NCBI GenBank assembly: GCA_002392945.1 | Contig: DGHZ01000012.1 | Span: 1,408 to 6,826, forward strand | Source of the DNA: Caryophanales bacterium UBA3835 | GTDB taxonomy: Bacteria; Bacillota_I; Bacilli_A; RFN20; CAG-826 | Direction of reading: 5' to 3' | Length of the DNA: 5,419 nucleotides | In this document: piece after piece, positions 1 to 5,419 of the stretch | How positions within the stretch are numbered: position 1 is the stretch's first letter | How the letters are laid out: every line of letters starts with the position of its first letter | The notes under the pieces: model-generated | What the model saw: only the letters and a program-made list of their open reading frames with translations | Databases searched by the model: none | What the model was told of the DNA's origin: nothing | Made by a program: the position numbers and the translations under genes

Positions 1-2415
1 GACTTCGATGGTGACCAAATGGCGGTCCATGTCCCACTAAGTAAAGCGGCACAAGAAGAAGCATTACATTTGATGCTTGCCTCTAATAACATCTTAGGAC
101 CTAAAGATGGTAAACCTATCGTTACTCCATCTCAAGACATGGTCTTAGGAAATTACTATTTAACTTTAGAATCCACTAAAGAAGATTTCTTAAAGAAAGC
201 TAAAGCTTTAAAAGCTACTGATCCTGAAGAAGCAGAAAGATATGAATTATACGCTGCTAGTGAAGGAAAAGTCTTTGGTAGTGTTGATGATGTAATCTTA
301 GCCTATCAAACTAAACAAATTCATTTACATAATAGAATTGCGATTTTAGGTAAAGCTTTAATGAAAAAAGGATTTACTGAAGAGATGAATAATTCTTATT
401 TAATCACCTCTGTTGGTAAAGTTATCTTTAACCAAATCTTCCCAAGTGATTTCCCATATTTAAATGCGGTTACAGCCGAAAACATGGCTCATGATTTACC
501 TGAATATTTCGTCCCACGTGGAAGCGATATTAAGGCTATTATTGCTAAGGCTCCAGTTAGAGCTCCAATCAAAAAGAAAGACTTAGGAAAGATTATTAAT
601 GAAATCTTCCAAAGATATGACCGTAAAGGTAATCCAAAGACTTCATCCGTTCTAGACAAGATGAAAGATCAAGGCTTCCAATACGCTACAGTGGCTGGAT
701 TTACTATCTCCATTGACGATATCCATATCGTTGAAGGTAAAGAAGAAATCTTAGAAGCTGGCGATAAGAAAGTCGCGGAAATTCAAGAAATGTTCGAACT
801 TGGTATGTTAACTGAAGAAGAAAGACATAAGAGCGTTTGTGACGTTTGGAACAAAGTTCTTGTTGAAGTTAGAACCAAATTAACTGAACAATTCAATAAA
901 GATAGAAGAAACGCCATCTTTATGATGTCTGACTCTGGTGCTCGTGGTAATATTTCTAATATTACTCAGTTAGCGGGTATGAGAGGTCTTATGGGTAACA
1001 CCTCTGGTGGCACAATCGAACTTCCTGTTAAACGTTGTTTCCGTGAAGGTATGACCGTTTCTGAATTCTTTATTGCCACCCACGGTGCTCGTAAGGGTGG
1101 TGCTGATACTGCGCTTAAGACTGCGGACTCAGGTTACTTAACTAGAAGACTTGTTGACGTTTCTCAAGACGTTATCGTTAGAGAAATCGACTGTGGCACT
1201 GACCACGGCTTCAAAGTCAAAGAAATTAGAGATACTTCTAGAAACGCGATTATTGTTAAACTTTATGACCGTTTAGTTGGTCGATATGCATTAAATGATG
1301 TCGTTAATCCAAAAACTGGTGAAGTGATTGTTAAAGGTAACACCATGATTAACGAAGAAAGTGCTAAAGCTATCGTTGATGCTGGCATTGAAGAAGTGGA
1401 AATTAGATCACTCTTTGGCTGCGAAACTAAAGATGGTGTTTGTATCCACTGTTATGGACGTAACCTAGCGACTGGTAGAGAAGTTCAAGTTGGTGAAGCT
1501 GTTGGTATTATGGCTGCTCAATCAATTGGTGAGCCAGGTACACAGTTAACAATGAGAACCTTCCATACTGGTGGTGTTGCTGGTAGCGATATCACTAGTG
1601 GTTTACCTAGAGTTCAAGAATTATTTGAAGCTCGTAACCCAAAAGGAGAAGCTCTTATTTCTGAAATTCCAGGAACAATCACTAAGATTGAAGAAAAGAA
1701 TGGTTGCTATTTAGTTACCGTTCGTAACGATTTAGAAGAAAAGACTTATACTACCGCCTTTGGTGCGAAACTCCGTGTCAAAAAAGGTGATAAAGTCATT
1801 AATGGTGGTAAGATCACCGAAGGTGCGGTCGATCCTAAGAAATTACTCGAAGTATCTGATGTCACTGCGGTGGAAAAATACATCATTAAAGAAGTTCAAA
1901 AAGTCTATTCCTTACAAGATATCGGAATTTCTGATAAGCACATTGAAGTTATCGTTAGACAAATGTTAAGAAAAGTCTACGTTATCGACGCTGGAGATAC
2001 TGATATGATCGCGGGTACCCGTGTATCTATTAATACCTTCACCGCGAAAAATAATGAAGCGATTATTAACGGCAAACGTCCAGCGGTCTTCTCTCCACTT
2101 ATCTTAGGTATCACTAAGGCGGCTCTTGAAACTGATTCCTTCTTATCAGCGGCTTCATTCCAAGAAACCACAAGAGTGTTAACTGACGCTGCTATTAAAG
2201 GCAAAGTTGACCACTTACACGGCTTAAAAGAAAACGTCATTACTGGACACTTAATTCCAGCTGGACGTGGACTTATGAGCGAAGAAGCTAGCGAAGAATT
2301 ATTAAAAGACTTCTCTGTTGAAGGCACAATGCATGAAGTTAAAGACAAATATGTCGAAGACTATGATCGTGCCATTAACGAAATTAAAGAAAAGATTAAT
2401 TCTCGTAACGCTTAA
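1..2415 (+). CDS. rpoC: DNA-directed RNA polymerase subunit beta' (5' partial)
   Basis: Beta' subunit of RNA polymerase, which carries the catalytic Mg and the moving parts of the active site. The frame is open from base 1, so the gene starts upstream; 804 residues are present and roughly 460 are missing compared with the family. Seen in order: the DFDGD catalytic motif at local residues 1-5 (the three Mg-binding Asp are D1, D3, D5); the rim-helix region around 740-940; the bridge helix around 1021-1180 (FREGMTVSEFFIATHGARKG, then DTALKTADSGYLTRRLVD); a four-Cys zinc site (codons at 1192, 1420, 1441, 1450; CxxC at the end); and the trigger loop around 1510-1630 (AAQSIGEPGTQLTMRTFHTG, with its His at 1564). 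No SI3-type insertion interrupts the trigger loop, as expected for Bacillota. The C-terminal core (LSAASFQETTRVLTDAAIKG) is intact and the tail is ordinary. It ends with TAA, 20 bases before a strong terminator, so rpoC closes its operon. Identification is certain. Confidence 0.99.
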   Translation, partial: DFDGDQMAVHVPLSKAAQEEALHLMLASNNILGPKDGKPIVTPSQDMVLGNYYLTLESTKEDFLKKAKALKATDPEEAERYELYAASEGKVFGSVDDVILAYQTKQIHLHNRIAILGKALMKKGFTEEMNNSYLITSVGKVIFNQIFPSDFPYLNAVTAENMAHDLPEYFVPRGSDIKAIIAKAPVRAPIKKKDLGKIINEIFQRYDRKGNPKTSSVLDKMKDQGFQYATVAGFTISIDDIHIVEGKEEILEAGDKKVAEIQEMFELGMLTEEERHKSVCDVWNKVLVEVRTKLTEQFNKDRRNAIFMMSDSGARGNISNITQLAGMRGLMGNTSGGTIELPVKRCFREGMTVSEFFIATHGARKGGADTALKTADSGYLTRRLVDVSQDVIVREIDCGTDHGFKVKEIRDTSRNAIIVKLYDRLVGRYALNDVVNPKTGEVIVKGNTMINEESAKAIVDAGIEEVEIRSLFGCETKDGVCIHCYGRNLATGREVQVGEAVGIMAAQSIGEPGTQLTMRTFHTGGVAGSDITSGLPRVQELFEARNPKGEALISEIPGTITKIEEKNGCYLVTVRNDLEEKTYTTAFGAKLRVKKGDKVINGGKITEGAVDPKKLLEVSDVTAVEKYIIKEVQKVYSLQDIGISDKHIEVIVRQMLRKVYVIDAGDTDMIAGTRVSINTFTAKNNEAIINGKRPAVFSPLILGITKAALETDSFLSAASFQETTRVLTDAAIKGKVDHLHGLKENVITGHLIPAGRGLMSEEASEELLKDFSVEGTMHEVKDKYVEDYDRAINEIKEKINSRNA

Positions 2416-2434
2416 TCGTTAAAAAATAATAATT

Positions 2435-2465
2435 AACTGCTTAGATTATTTCTAAGCAGTTTTTT
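2435..2465 (+). terminator. Intrinsic terminator after rpoC
   Basis: A perfect 11-bp stem (AACTGCTTAGA at 2435-2445 pairing with TCTAAGCAGTT at 2451-2461) closes a 5-base TTATT loop, and the T-run at 2460-2465 follows. It lies 20 bases after the rpoC stop. This is a strong hairpin and indicates that the genes downstream are not part of the rpoBC transcript, apart from any readthrough. Confidence 0.95.
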
Positions 2466-2474
2466 ATTGTTAAG

Positions 2475-2483
2475 TGATATACT
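2475..2483 (+). promoter_or_regulatory. Putative extended -10 promoter for the zinc-ribbon ORF
   Basis: TGATATACT reads as an extended -10 element: TG, one base, then TATACT at 2478-2483 (one mismatch to TATAAT). No good -35 lies 17 bases upstream, where the terminator stem sits, but extended -10 promoters can work without one. The predicted start near 2490 would give a leader of about 20 nt holding a weak purine-rich ribosome site (AAAGAGA, 2494-2500) ahead of ATG 2510. Inferred from sequence only. Confidence 0.5.
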
Positions 2484-2509
2484 GAAGTTAATTAAAGAGA
2501 ATTAGCATT

Positions 2510-2617
2510 ATGATTTGCAAATATTGTAATAAAGAAATACCAGATGGTAGTAAATATTGCCCATTTTGTGGAGTGTTTTTAGAGGAAGTTAGTGAAACTT
2601 CAGTTAATCAATTATAA
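2510..2617 (+). CDS. Small zinc-ribbon protein, 35 residues (possibly the surviving N-terminus of a broken gene)
   Basis: The ORF reads MICKYCNKEIPDGSKYCPFC, then GVFLEEVSETSVNQL and TAA. Four cysteines (C3, C6, C17, C20) form CxxC-x10-CxxC, the signature of the short zinc-ribbon domain found at the N-terminus of many uncharacterised low-GC Gram-positive proteins, where it is usually joined by an acidic linker to one or more membrane helices. Here the acidic linker begins (EEVSE) and then stops. The same frame carries two further stops (TAG 2624, TAG 2639), then stays open to 2791 and encodes a hydrophobic segment, which is what the missing second half of such a protein would look like. The start is ATG with a weak AAAGAGA site 9 bases upstream. 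It has its own putative promoter and terminator. It may be expressed as a stand-alone zinc-binding peptide or be a decayed gene; no specific function can be assigned. Confidence 0.6.
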   Translation: MICKYCNKEIPDGSKYCPFCGVFLEEVSETSVNQL

Positions 2618-2791
2618 AAAATGTAGTGGACCAGTAATTAGCTTGGTAGTGACAGCGAAGCGATTACTGTAGAAAACTTTAGATCTTTACCAACTTATAA
2701 ACTTAGACTTCATAAGATGTTACTATTTACTGGCTTAGCTTGCGCGGTAGGTGCATTAGTCTTACAAGGATTAGTGCTAGTTATCTATTAG
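2618..2791 (+). pseudogene. In-frame C-terminal remnant of the zinc-ribbon gene, with a membrane segment
   Basis: This continues the same frame as the ORF at 2510-2617. After TAA at 2615 come TAG at 2624 and TAG at 2639, then an uninterrupted stretch from 2642 to TAG at 2789. It translates as LGSDSEAITVENFRSLPTYK, a short basic region (LRLHK), then about 24 mostly hydrophobic residues from ATG 2717 (beginning MLLFTGLACAVGALVL) that look like one transmembrane helix. There is no ATG, GTG or TTG between 2642 and 2717, and ATG 2717 has no convincing ribosome site, so independent translation of the whole segment is unlikely. Together with the upstream ORF it resembles a zinc-ribbon plus single-helix membrane protein of about 94 codons interrupted by nonsense changes. 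A separate 24-residue membrane peptide starting at 2717 remains possible but weakly supported. Confidence 0.45.
2632..2669 (+). other. Stem-loop just after the clustered stop codons
   Basis: CAGTAAT (2632-2638) pairs perfectly with ATTACTG (2663-2669). Inside it, GCTT (2641-2644) pairs with AAGC (2658-2661), leaving a 13-base loop. There is no T-run, so it is not a terminator. It starts between the second and third in-frame stops of the broken reading frame. It may be a chance inverted repeat or part of an RNA structure; function unknown. Confidence 0.35.
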
Positions 2792-2805
2792 CAAATAGTC
2801 TATAT

Positions 2806-2828
2806 ACCAGCGTCATCGCTGGTTTTTT
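2806..2828 (+). terminator. Intrinsic terminator of the zinc-ribbon unit
   Basis: ACCAGCG (2806-2812) pairs with CGCTGGT (2817-2823) around a TCAT tetraloop, followed by six T (2823-2828). The stem is GC-rich against an AT-rich background. It ends the 2490-2800 transcript and separates it from the lipoprotein gene, whose ATG is 38 bases further on. Confidence 0.92.
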
Positions 2829-2832
2829 ATTG

Positions 2833-2841
2833 TGATAAAAT
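2833..2841 (+). promoter_or_regulatory. Putative extended -10 promoter for the nucleotidase lipoprotein gene
   Basis: TGATAAAAT gives TG, one base, then TAAAAT at 2836-2841 (one mismatch to TATAAT). It lies directly after the terminator T-run, so the -35 position falls within the terminator hairpin and is not conserved. The predicted start near 2848 leaves a leader of under 20 nt with a weak AAGAG site at 2849-2853. The layout repeats that of the zinc-ribbon promoter: terminator T-run, ATTGT, then TGATA. Inferred from sequence only. Confidence 0.45.
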
Positions 2842-2865
2842 TGGTAAAAAGAGTAGAATGTAGAC

Positions 2866-4833
2866 ATGAATAAACTTAATAAAGCGTGGTTATTTTTAAT
2901 TGCTCCTATTTCTTTTTGCTTATTTGGTTGTAAACCTGTTATTAATCTTAAGAAGATTATGAGAATATATTCTTTTCCATATACTAGACAATATGAAGTA
3001 GGAGAATCTTTTTCTTTATCTGGATTAGTGGTTGTTGATAATAAAACTTCTGAGCGATTAAGTAACTACCAAACCTCTATTAGTGAAGGATATGTATTTA
3101 CCGCTAGAGATATCTCGGATTTATTTTCTGTTGTTATTAGTAAAGAAAATTATGAGGACTTATCTTTTACCGTCAAAGTTGTTGATAAAGTCGGACCTAT
3201 TTTAACAAAATTAGACACCCCTAATGTTAGTATTAGTAATCATGTTGTTTCCTGGGCTTCTATTGCTAATGCTAGTGGATATCAATATTCCATTACAGGA
3301 GAAGCTAGTAAAAGCGGCTCTTTAACTTCAACTAGTTTAGATGTATCTACTTTAAGTATGATGGATGGTGATTATTCTATAAGCGTCATTGCTAAAGGAG
3401 ATAATCTCAATTATTCAGATTCCGATAGCAGTAATGTGGTTAATTTCACTATTAAAAGTAGTCCAGTTGATCCACCTAGTGATATTGATATGTCAATTTA
3501 TTATATAAATGATACACATGGTTCGTTTATTCGTGACGATGAAAATTATGAAGCTGGGATAAGTTATATTTCTGAATATATTAAAACTCATAGAGACGAG
3601 TATTCTATTACCCTTTCTGGCGGAGATATGTTCCAAGGTGGTTATGAATCTAACGAAACCAGGGGCAAGATTATGATTGAGGCAATGAATGAGATTGGTT
3701 TTGATGCGATGTCTCTTGGCAATCATGAATTTGACTGGGGAGAAAAAGCAATTGAAACTTTTGCTGGAACATTAGATTGCGACATTATTTCTTGTAATAC
3801 ATTCTATAGCTCAGATAACGTGACTAGACCTAATTGGCTTTCTCCATACATAATCATTCAAAAAAGTGGAGTCAAGATTGGCATTATTGGGGCCATTCAA
3901 GAAGGAATTGAAACCTCTATTACTGGTAGTATTTCTGAAAAATTCTATTTTCCAAGTTCAAATAGTTATATTAAAGAATATTCGACCTATTTAAGAAAAG
4001 ATAAAGGGTGTGACGTCATTATCGCTAGTTTCCATGATAAAGGATTTGAAGGAAGTAGTGGTGAGCCTAATAAATTCTATGATTTAACGCAAACAGATCC
4101 TAGTACCAATTTAAAATATGTCGATGCGATGTTTTTTGCTCATGACCACGTTTATAAAAAAGGCACATATAATGGAGTCCCTTATTTAGAGGCAGGATTA
4201 AACGGTAAATATATTGGTATTATGAGTTTATCTCTTTCTTATCAAAATAACCGCTATATTGTTAGTAGTGGTTCTCCAAGTGTGATTAATGCCTACAGCG
4301 AGGCAACTACTCCAGATTCTGCAATTGAAGCAATTACTCAAAAAGAAGAATATAAAGATATGATTGCTCATGCAGATGATGCTATTTATTACTTTTCCAA
4401 TTATTATTCAAAAGAAAGCTTTACTTATGTTGTTTGCCAAGCGATGTATTGGTATGTTAATAATCACAAAGATGAATTTGATGAGGTCACAGTTTATTTT
4501 GCCAGCCATAATACAGGCGGAATTAGAAGTACAGTAGATATTGGAGAGATGACTAGAAGAAAATTAATTAAAGTTTTCCCATTTGATAACTGGATGGCTA
4601 TTCAAGAATGTAATTCATATAATATTTCTAATATGGAAAATTCATCTTATTATCGCACTTATAAAGAGGGTGAACCGCATTATGTAGAAGGAATAACTTA
4701 TGCGGTTAGCATTTCCTATATTACTGAATATAAATACGCTTCTTATTATCAACAAAGTTATAAAAATTATGACATTACCGCTAGAGAGGCATTAGTGGCT
4801 TATTTACTTAGTGGTGTGAACCCTGATTTATAA
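2866..4833 (+). CDS. Surface lipoprotein: Ig-like and FN3-like modules fused to a 5'-nucleotidase-family metallophosphoesterase
   Basis: Predicted membrane-anchored, extracellular phosphohydrolase of the 5'-nucleotidase / 2',3'-cyclic phosphodiesterase family (UshA, YfkN, YhcR group), which strips phosphate from nucleotides so that nucleosides and phosphate can be imported. Residues 1-21 are a lipoprotein signal with lipobox LFGC and modified Cys at 22. Residues ~27-107 resemble a bacterial Ig-like module (YEVGESFSLSGLVVVDNKT). Residues ~113-197 resemble a fibronectin type III module ending in a Pro-rich linker (SSPVDPPSD). The catalytic domain follows (~209-470): INDTHG (D216, H218), SGGDMFQG (D254), LGNHEFDWG (N286, H287), FHDKG (H390) and AHDH (H426, H428), together a complete two-metal set. 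The C-terminal nucleotide-binding domain has HNTGGIR (548-554) and PFDN (572-575). UshA-type enzymes are about 550 residues; the extra length is the N-terminal modules. The GGDG-type loop expected near the C-terminus is not evident, so substrate specificity is open. ATG 2866 is chosen because it gives an exact lipoprotein signal; the ribosome site is weak. It sits alone between rpoC and rpsL. Confidence 0.9.
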   Translation: MNKLNKAWLFLIAPISFCLFGCKPVINLKKIMRIYSFPYTRQYEVGESFSLSGLVVVDNKTSERLSNYQTSISEGYVFTARDISDLFSVVISKENYEDLSFTVKVVDKVGPILTKLDTPNVSISNHVVSWASIANASGYQYSITGEASKSGSLTSTSLDVSTLSMMDGDYSISVIAKGDNLNYSDSDSSNVVNFTIKSSPVDPPSDIDMSIYYINDTHGSFIRDDENYEAGISYISEYIKTHRDEYSITLSGGDMFQGGYESNETRGKIMIEAMNEIGFDAMSLGNHEFDWGEKAIETFAGTLDCDIISCNTFYSSDNVTRPNWLSPYIIIQKSGVKIGIIGAIQEGIETSITGSISEKFYFPSSNSYIKEYSTYLRKDKGCDVIIASFHDKGFEGSSGEPNKFYDLTQTDPSTNLKYVDAMFFAHDHVYKKGTYNGVPYLEAGLNGKYIGIMSLSLSYQNNRYIVSSGSPSVINAYSEATTPDSAIEAITQKEEYKDMIAHADDAIYYFSNYYSKESFTYVVCQAMYWYVNNHKDEFDEVTVYFASHNTGGIRSTVDIGEMTRRKLIKVFPFDNWMAIQECNSYNISNMENSSYYRTYKEGEPHYVEGITYAVSISYITEYKYASYYQQSYKNYDITAREALVAYLLSGVNPDL

Positions 4834-4871
4834 TATTTTTAAGTGATATTTTTGAGCATTTTTACCAATAA

Positions 4872-4921
4872 ATAAAATTTTTTCATTTTTTTGTTGCGCG
4901 ATTTTTTTACCTATATATAAT
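4872..4921 (+). promoter_or_regulatory. Putative rpsL (str operon) promoter with A/T-rich upstream region
   Basis: A perfect TATAAT lies at 4916-4921. Sixteen bases upstream is TTGCGC (4894-4899), a half-match to TTGACA; TTGTTG at 4891-4896 is an alternative at 19 bases. The A and T tracts at 4872-4891 would suit an UP element, as expected for a strong ribosomal protein promoter. The predicted start near 4927-4929 falls just before the first helix of the rpsL leader at 4931, which supports both calls. No convincing terminator separates this from the lipoprotein gene, so readthrough into rpsL is possible. Confidence 0.65.
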
Positions 4922-4930
4922 ATATGAGCG

Positions 4931-5012
4931 TGTGAAATTGGAGCACGTTGACCGTTGAGGTCGCTTTTTTAAGGAAAGAAGTCGACACACCCGGTAACGT
5001 GGACAGTTCACA
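4931..5012 (+). promoter_or_regulatory. Structured RNA leader upstream of rpsL (candidate cis-regulatory element)
   Basis: Three nested helices can be drawn by eye. P0: TGTGAA (4931-4936) with TTCACA (5007-5012). P1: CACGTTGACCG (4944-4954) with CGGTAACGTG (4992-5001), ten pairs and one bulged G (4950). P2: GTCG plus CTTTTTT (4960-4970) with AAAGAAG, bulged T, CGAC (4975-4986), eleven pairs including one G-T wobble, closed by an AAGG tetraloop (4971-4974). P1 and P2 are separated by a 5x5 internal loop (TTGAG / ACACC). The fold fills the leader from the predicted transcription start, leaving an unstructured A-rich linker before the ribosome site at 5035-5042. Leaders of ribosomal protein operons often bind an operon product (S7 does this within the E. 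coli str mRNA), so feedback control of the str operon is the likely role; that is inference. I do not recognise it as a named leader family. Confidence 0.65.
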
Positions 5013-5048
5013 AGTCAAAAACTAATAAGTAATTGAAAGGAGCAATAT

Positions 5049-5419
5049 ATGCCAACAATTAATCAATTAGTCCGTGAAGGTCGTAGAACCGCCACTGTAA
5101 AATCAAAAGCTCCTGCTCTTGGTAAAAGATGGAACTCTTTAAAGAAAAAAGAAACCAACCAAGCAGCTAGCCAAAAAAGAGGTGTTTGTACCCGTGTTGG
5201 TACCATGACCCCTAAAAAACCAAACTCTGCTTTAAGAAAATACGCTCGTGTTAGATTAAGCAATGGTTATGAAGTTACAGCCTATATTGGTGGTGAAGGA
5301 CATAACTTACAAGAACACTCAACCGTCATGATTAGAGGCGGCCGTGTTAAGGACTTACCAGGTGTTCGTTATCACATTATTAGAGGAACACTTGACTGCG
5401 CCGGAATTGAAGCACGTCG
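5049..5419 (+). CDS. rpsL: 30S ribosomal protein S12 (3' partial)
   Basis: S12 of the decoding centre of the small ribosomal subunit, normally the first gene of the str operon (rpsL-rpsG-fusA-tuf). The start MPTINQLVREGRRT is the usual Bacillota N-terminus; ATG follows a strong GAAAGGAG site (5035-5042) with 6-base spacing. 123 residues plus two bases are present and about 15 are missing off the window end. Seen: a Bacillota-type insertion around residues 27-42 that E. coli lacks, QKRGVCTRVGTMTPKKPNSA (42-61), GEGHNLQEHS (82-91), and GGRVKDLPGVRYH (97-109) with the conserved Asp102, the residue methylthiolated in E. coli. Lys56 and Lys101, the positions where streptomycin-resistance changes occur in relatives, are both the wild-type lysine. 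It has its own promoter and a structured leader rather than being transcribed only from rpoBC. Confidence 0.98.
   Translation, partial: MPTINQLVREGRRTATVKSKAPALGKRWNSLKKKETNQAASQKRGVCTRVGTMTPKKPNSALRKYARVRLSNGYEVTAYIGGEGHNLQEHSTVMIRGGRVKDLPGVRYHIIRGTLDCAGIEAR

Noticed and set aside
1760..2348. Additional long open frames on both strands inside the rpoC region.
   Set aside because: They overlap strongly conserved rpoC coding sequence, have no ribosome sites, and their translations show no recognisable domain; they are shadows.
2618..2680. Possible tRNA or other known RNA gene in the gap after the zinc-ribbon ORF.
   Set aside because: No cloverleaf, no TTCRA arm and no CCA end; only one simple hairpin is present.
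3493..3726. Antisense open frame of 77 codons within the nucleotidase gene.
   Set aside because: It lies opposite the conserved INDTHG-to-GNHE catalytic region and is explained by coding constraint on the other strand.
2470..4849. TTAAGTGATAT occurs at 2470-2480 and 4839-4849, flanking the accessory genes like a target-site duplication.
   Set aside because: An 11-base AT-rich match is expected by chance many times in 5 kb of such sequence, there are no terminal inverted repeats, and no transposase or integrase is present.
4834..4890. Possible terminator after the lipoprotein gene (several T-runs).
   Set aside because: No GC-containing stem precedes the T-runs; the A/T tracts are better explained as an upstream promoter element for rpsL.
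5063..5263. Antisense open frame of 66 codons opposite rpsL.
   Set aside because: It mirrors conserved S12 sequence and has no promoter or ribosome site.
1..5419. Possible use of TGA as tryptophan (mycoplasma-type code).
   Set aside because: Trp is written TGG in rpoC, the lipoprotein and rpsL, and no in-frame TGA is needed; the stops seen are TAA and TAG, so TGA use is simply not tested here.

Overview
The window is AT-rich DNA from a low-GC Gram-positive-type bacterium. The evidence is an RpoC without the large trigger-loop insertion of proteobacteria, a ribosomal protein S12 of the longer Bacillota form (about 13 extra residues near residues 27-42), AAAGGAG-type ribosome binding, and strong use of AGA, TTA and A/T-ending codons. 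Trp is written TGG and no in-frame TGA is seen, so there is no sign of a mycoplasma-type code. A deep Bacilli or Mollicutes-related gut lineage (RF39, Erysipelotrichales or Acholeplasma-like) fits, but this is inference from style, not a taxonomic assignment.

Layout. Positions 1-2415 hold the C-terminal two thirds of rpoC (RNA polymerase beta'), entering exactly at the catalytic DFDGD motif and closed by a strong intrinsic terminator (2435-2465). Positions 2466-2830 form a small separate unit: an extended -10 promoter, a 35-residue zinc-ribbon ORF (2510-2617), three in-frame stops, and an in-frame remnant ending in a hydrophobic helix (2642-2791), all before a second terminator (2806-2828). 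Positions 2866-4833 encode a 655-residue lipoprotein with an Ig-like module, an FN3-like module and a complete 5'-nucleotidase-type metallophosphoesterase. Positions 4834-5048 hold a sigma-A-like promoter and a roughly 120-nt structured leader for rpsL, which begins at 5049 and runs off the window end.

How it fits together. In most Bacillota rpoC is followed closely by a small L7Ae-type gene or directly by rpsL-rpsG-fusA-tuf. Here about 2.6 kb lies between rpoC and rpsL, carrying two units with their own terminators or promoters and functions unrelated to transcription or translation. rpsL has its own promoter and a leader that folds by eye into three nested helices (4931-5012). That leader is the most interesting object in the window: it looks like a cis-regulatory RNA, probably for control of the str operon, and I cannot match it to a named leader family.
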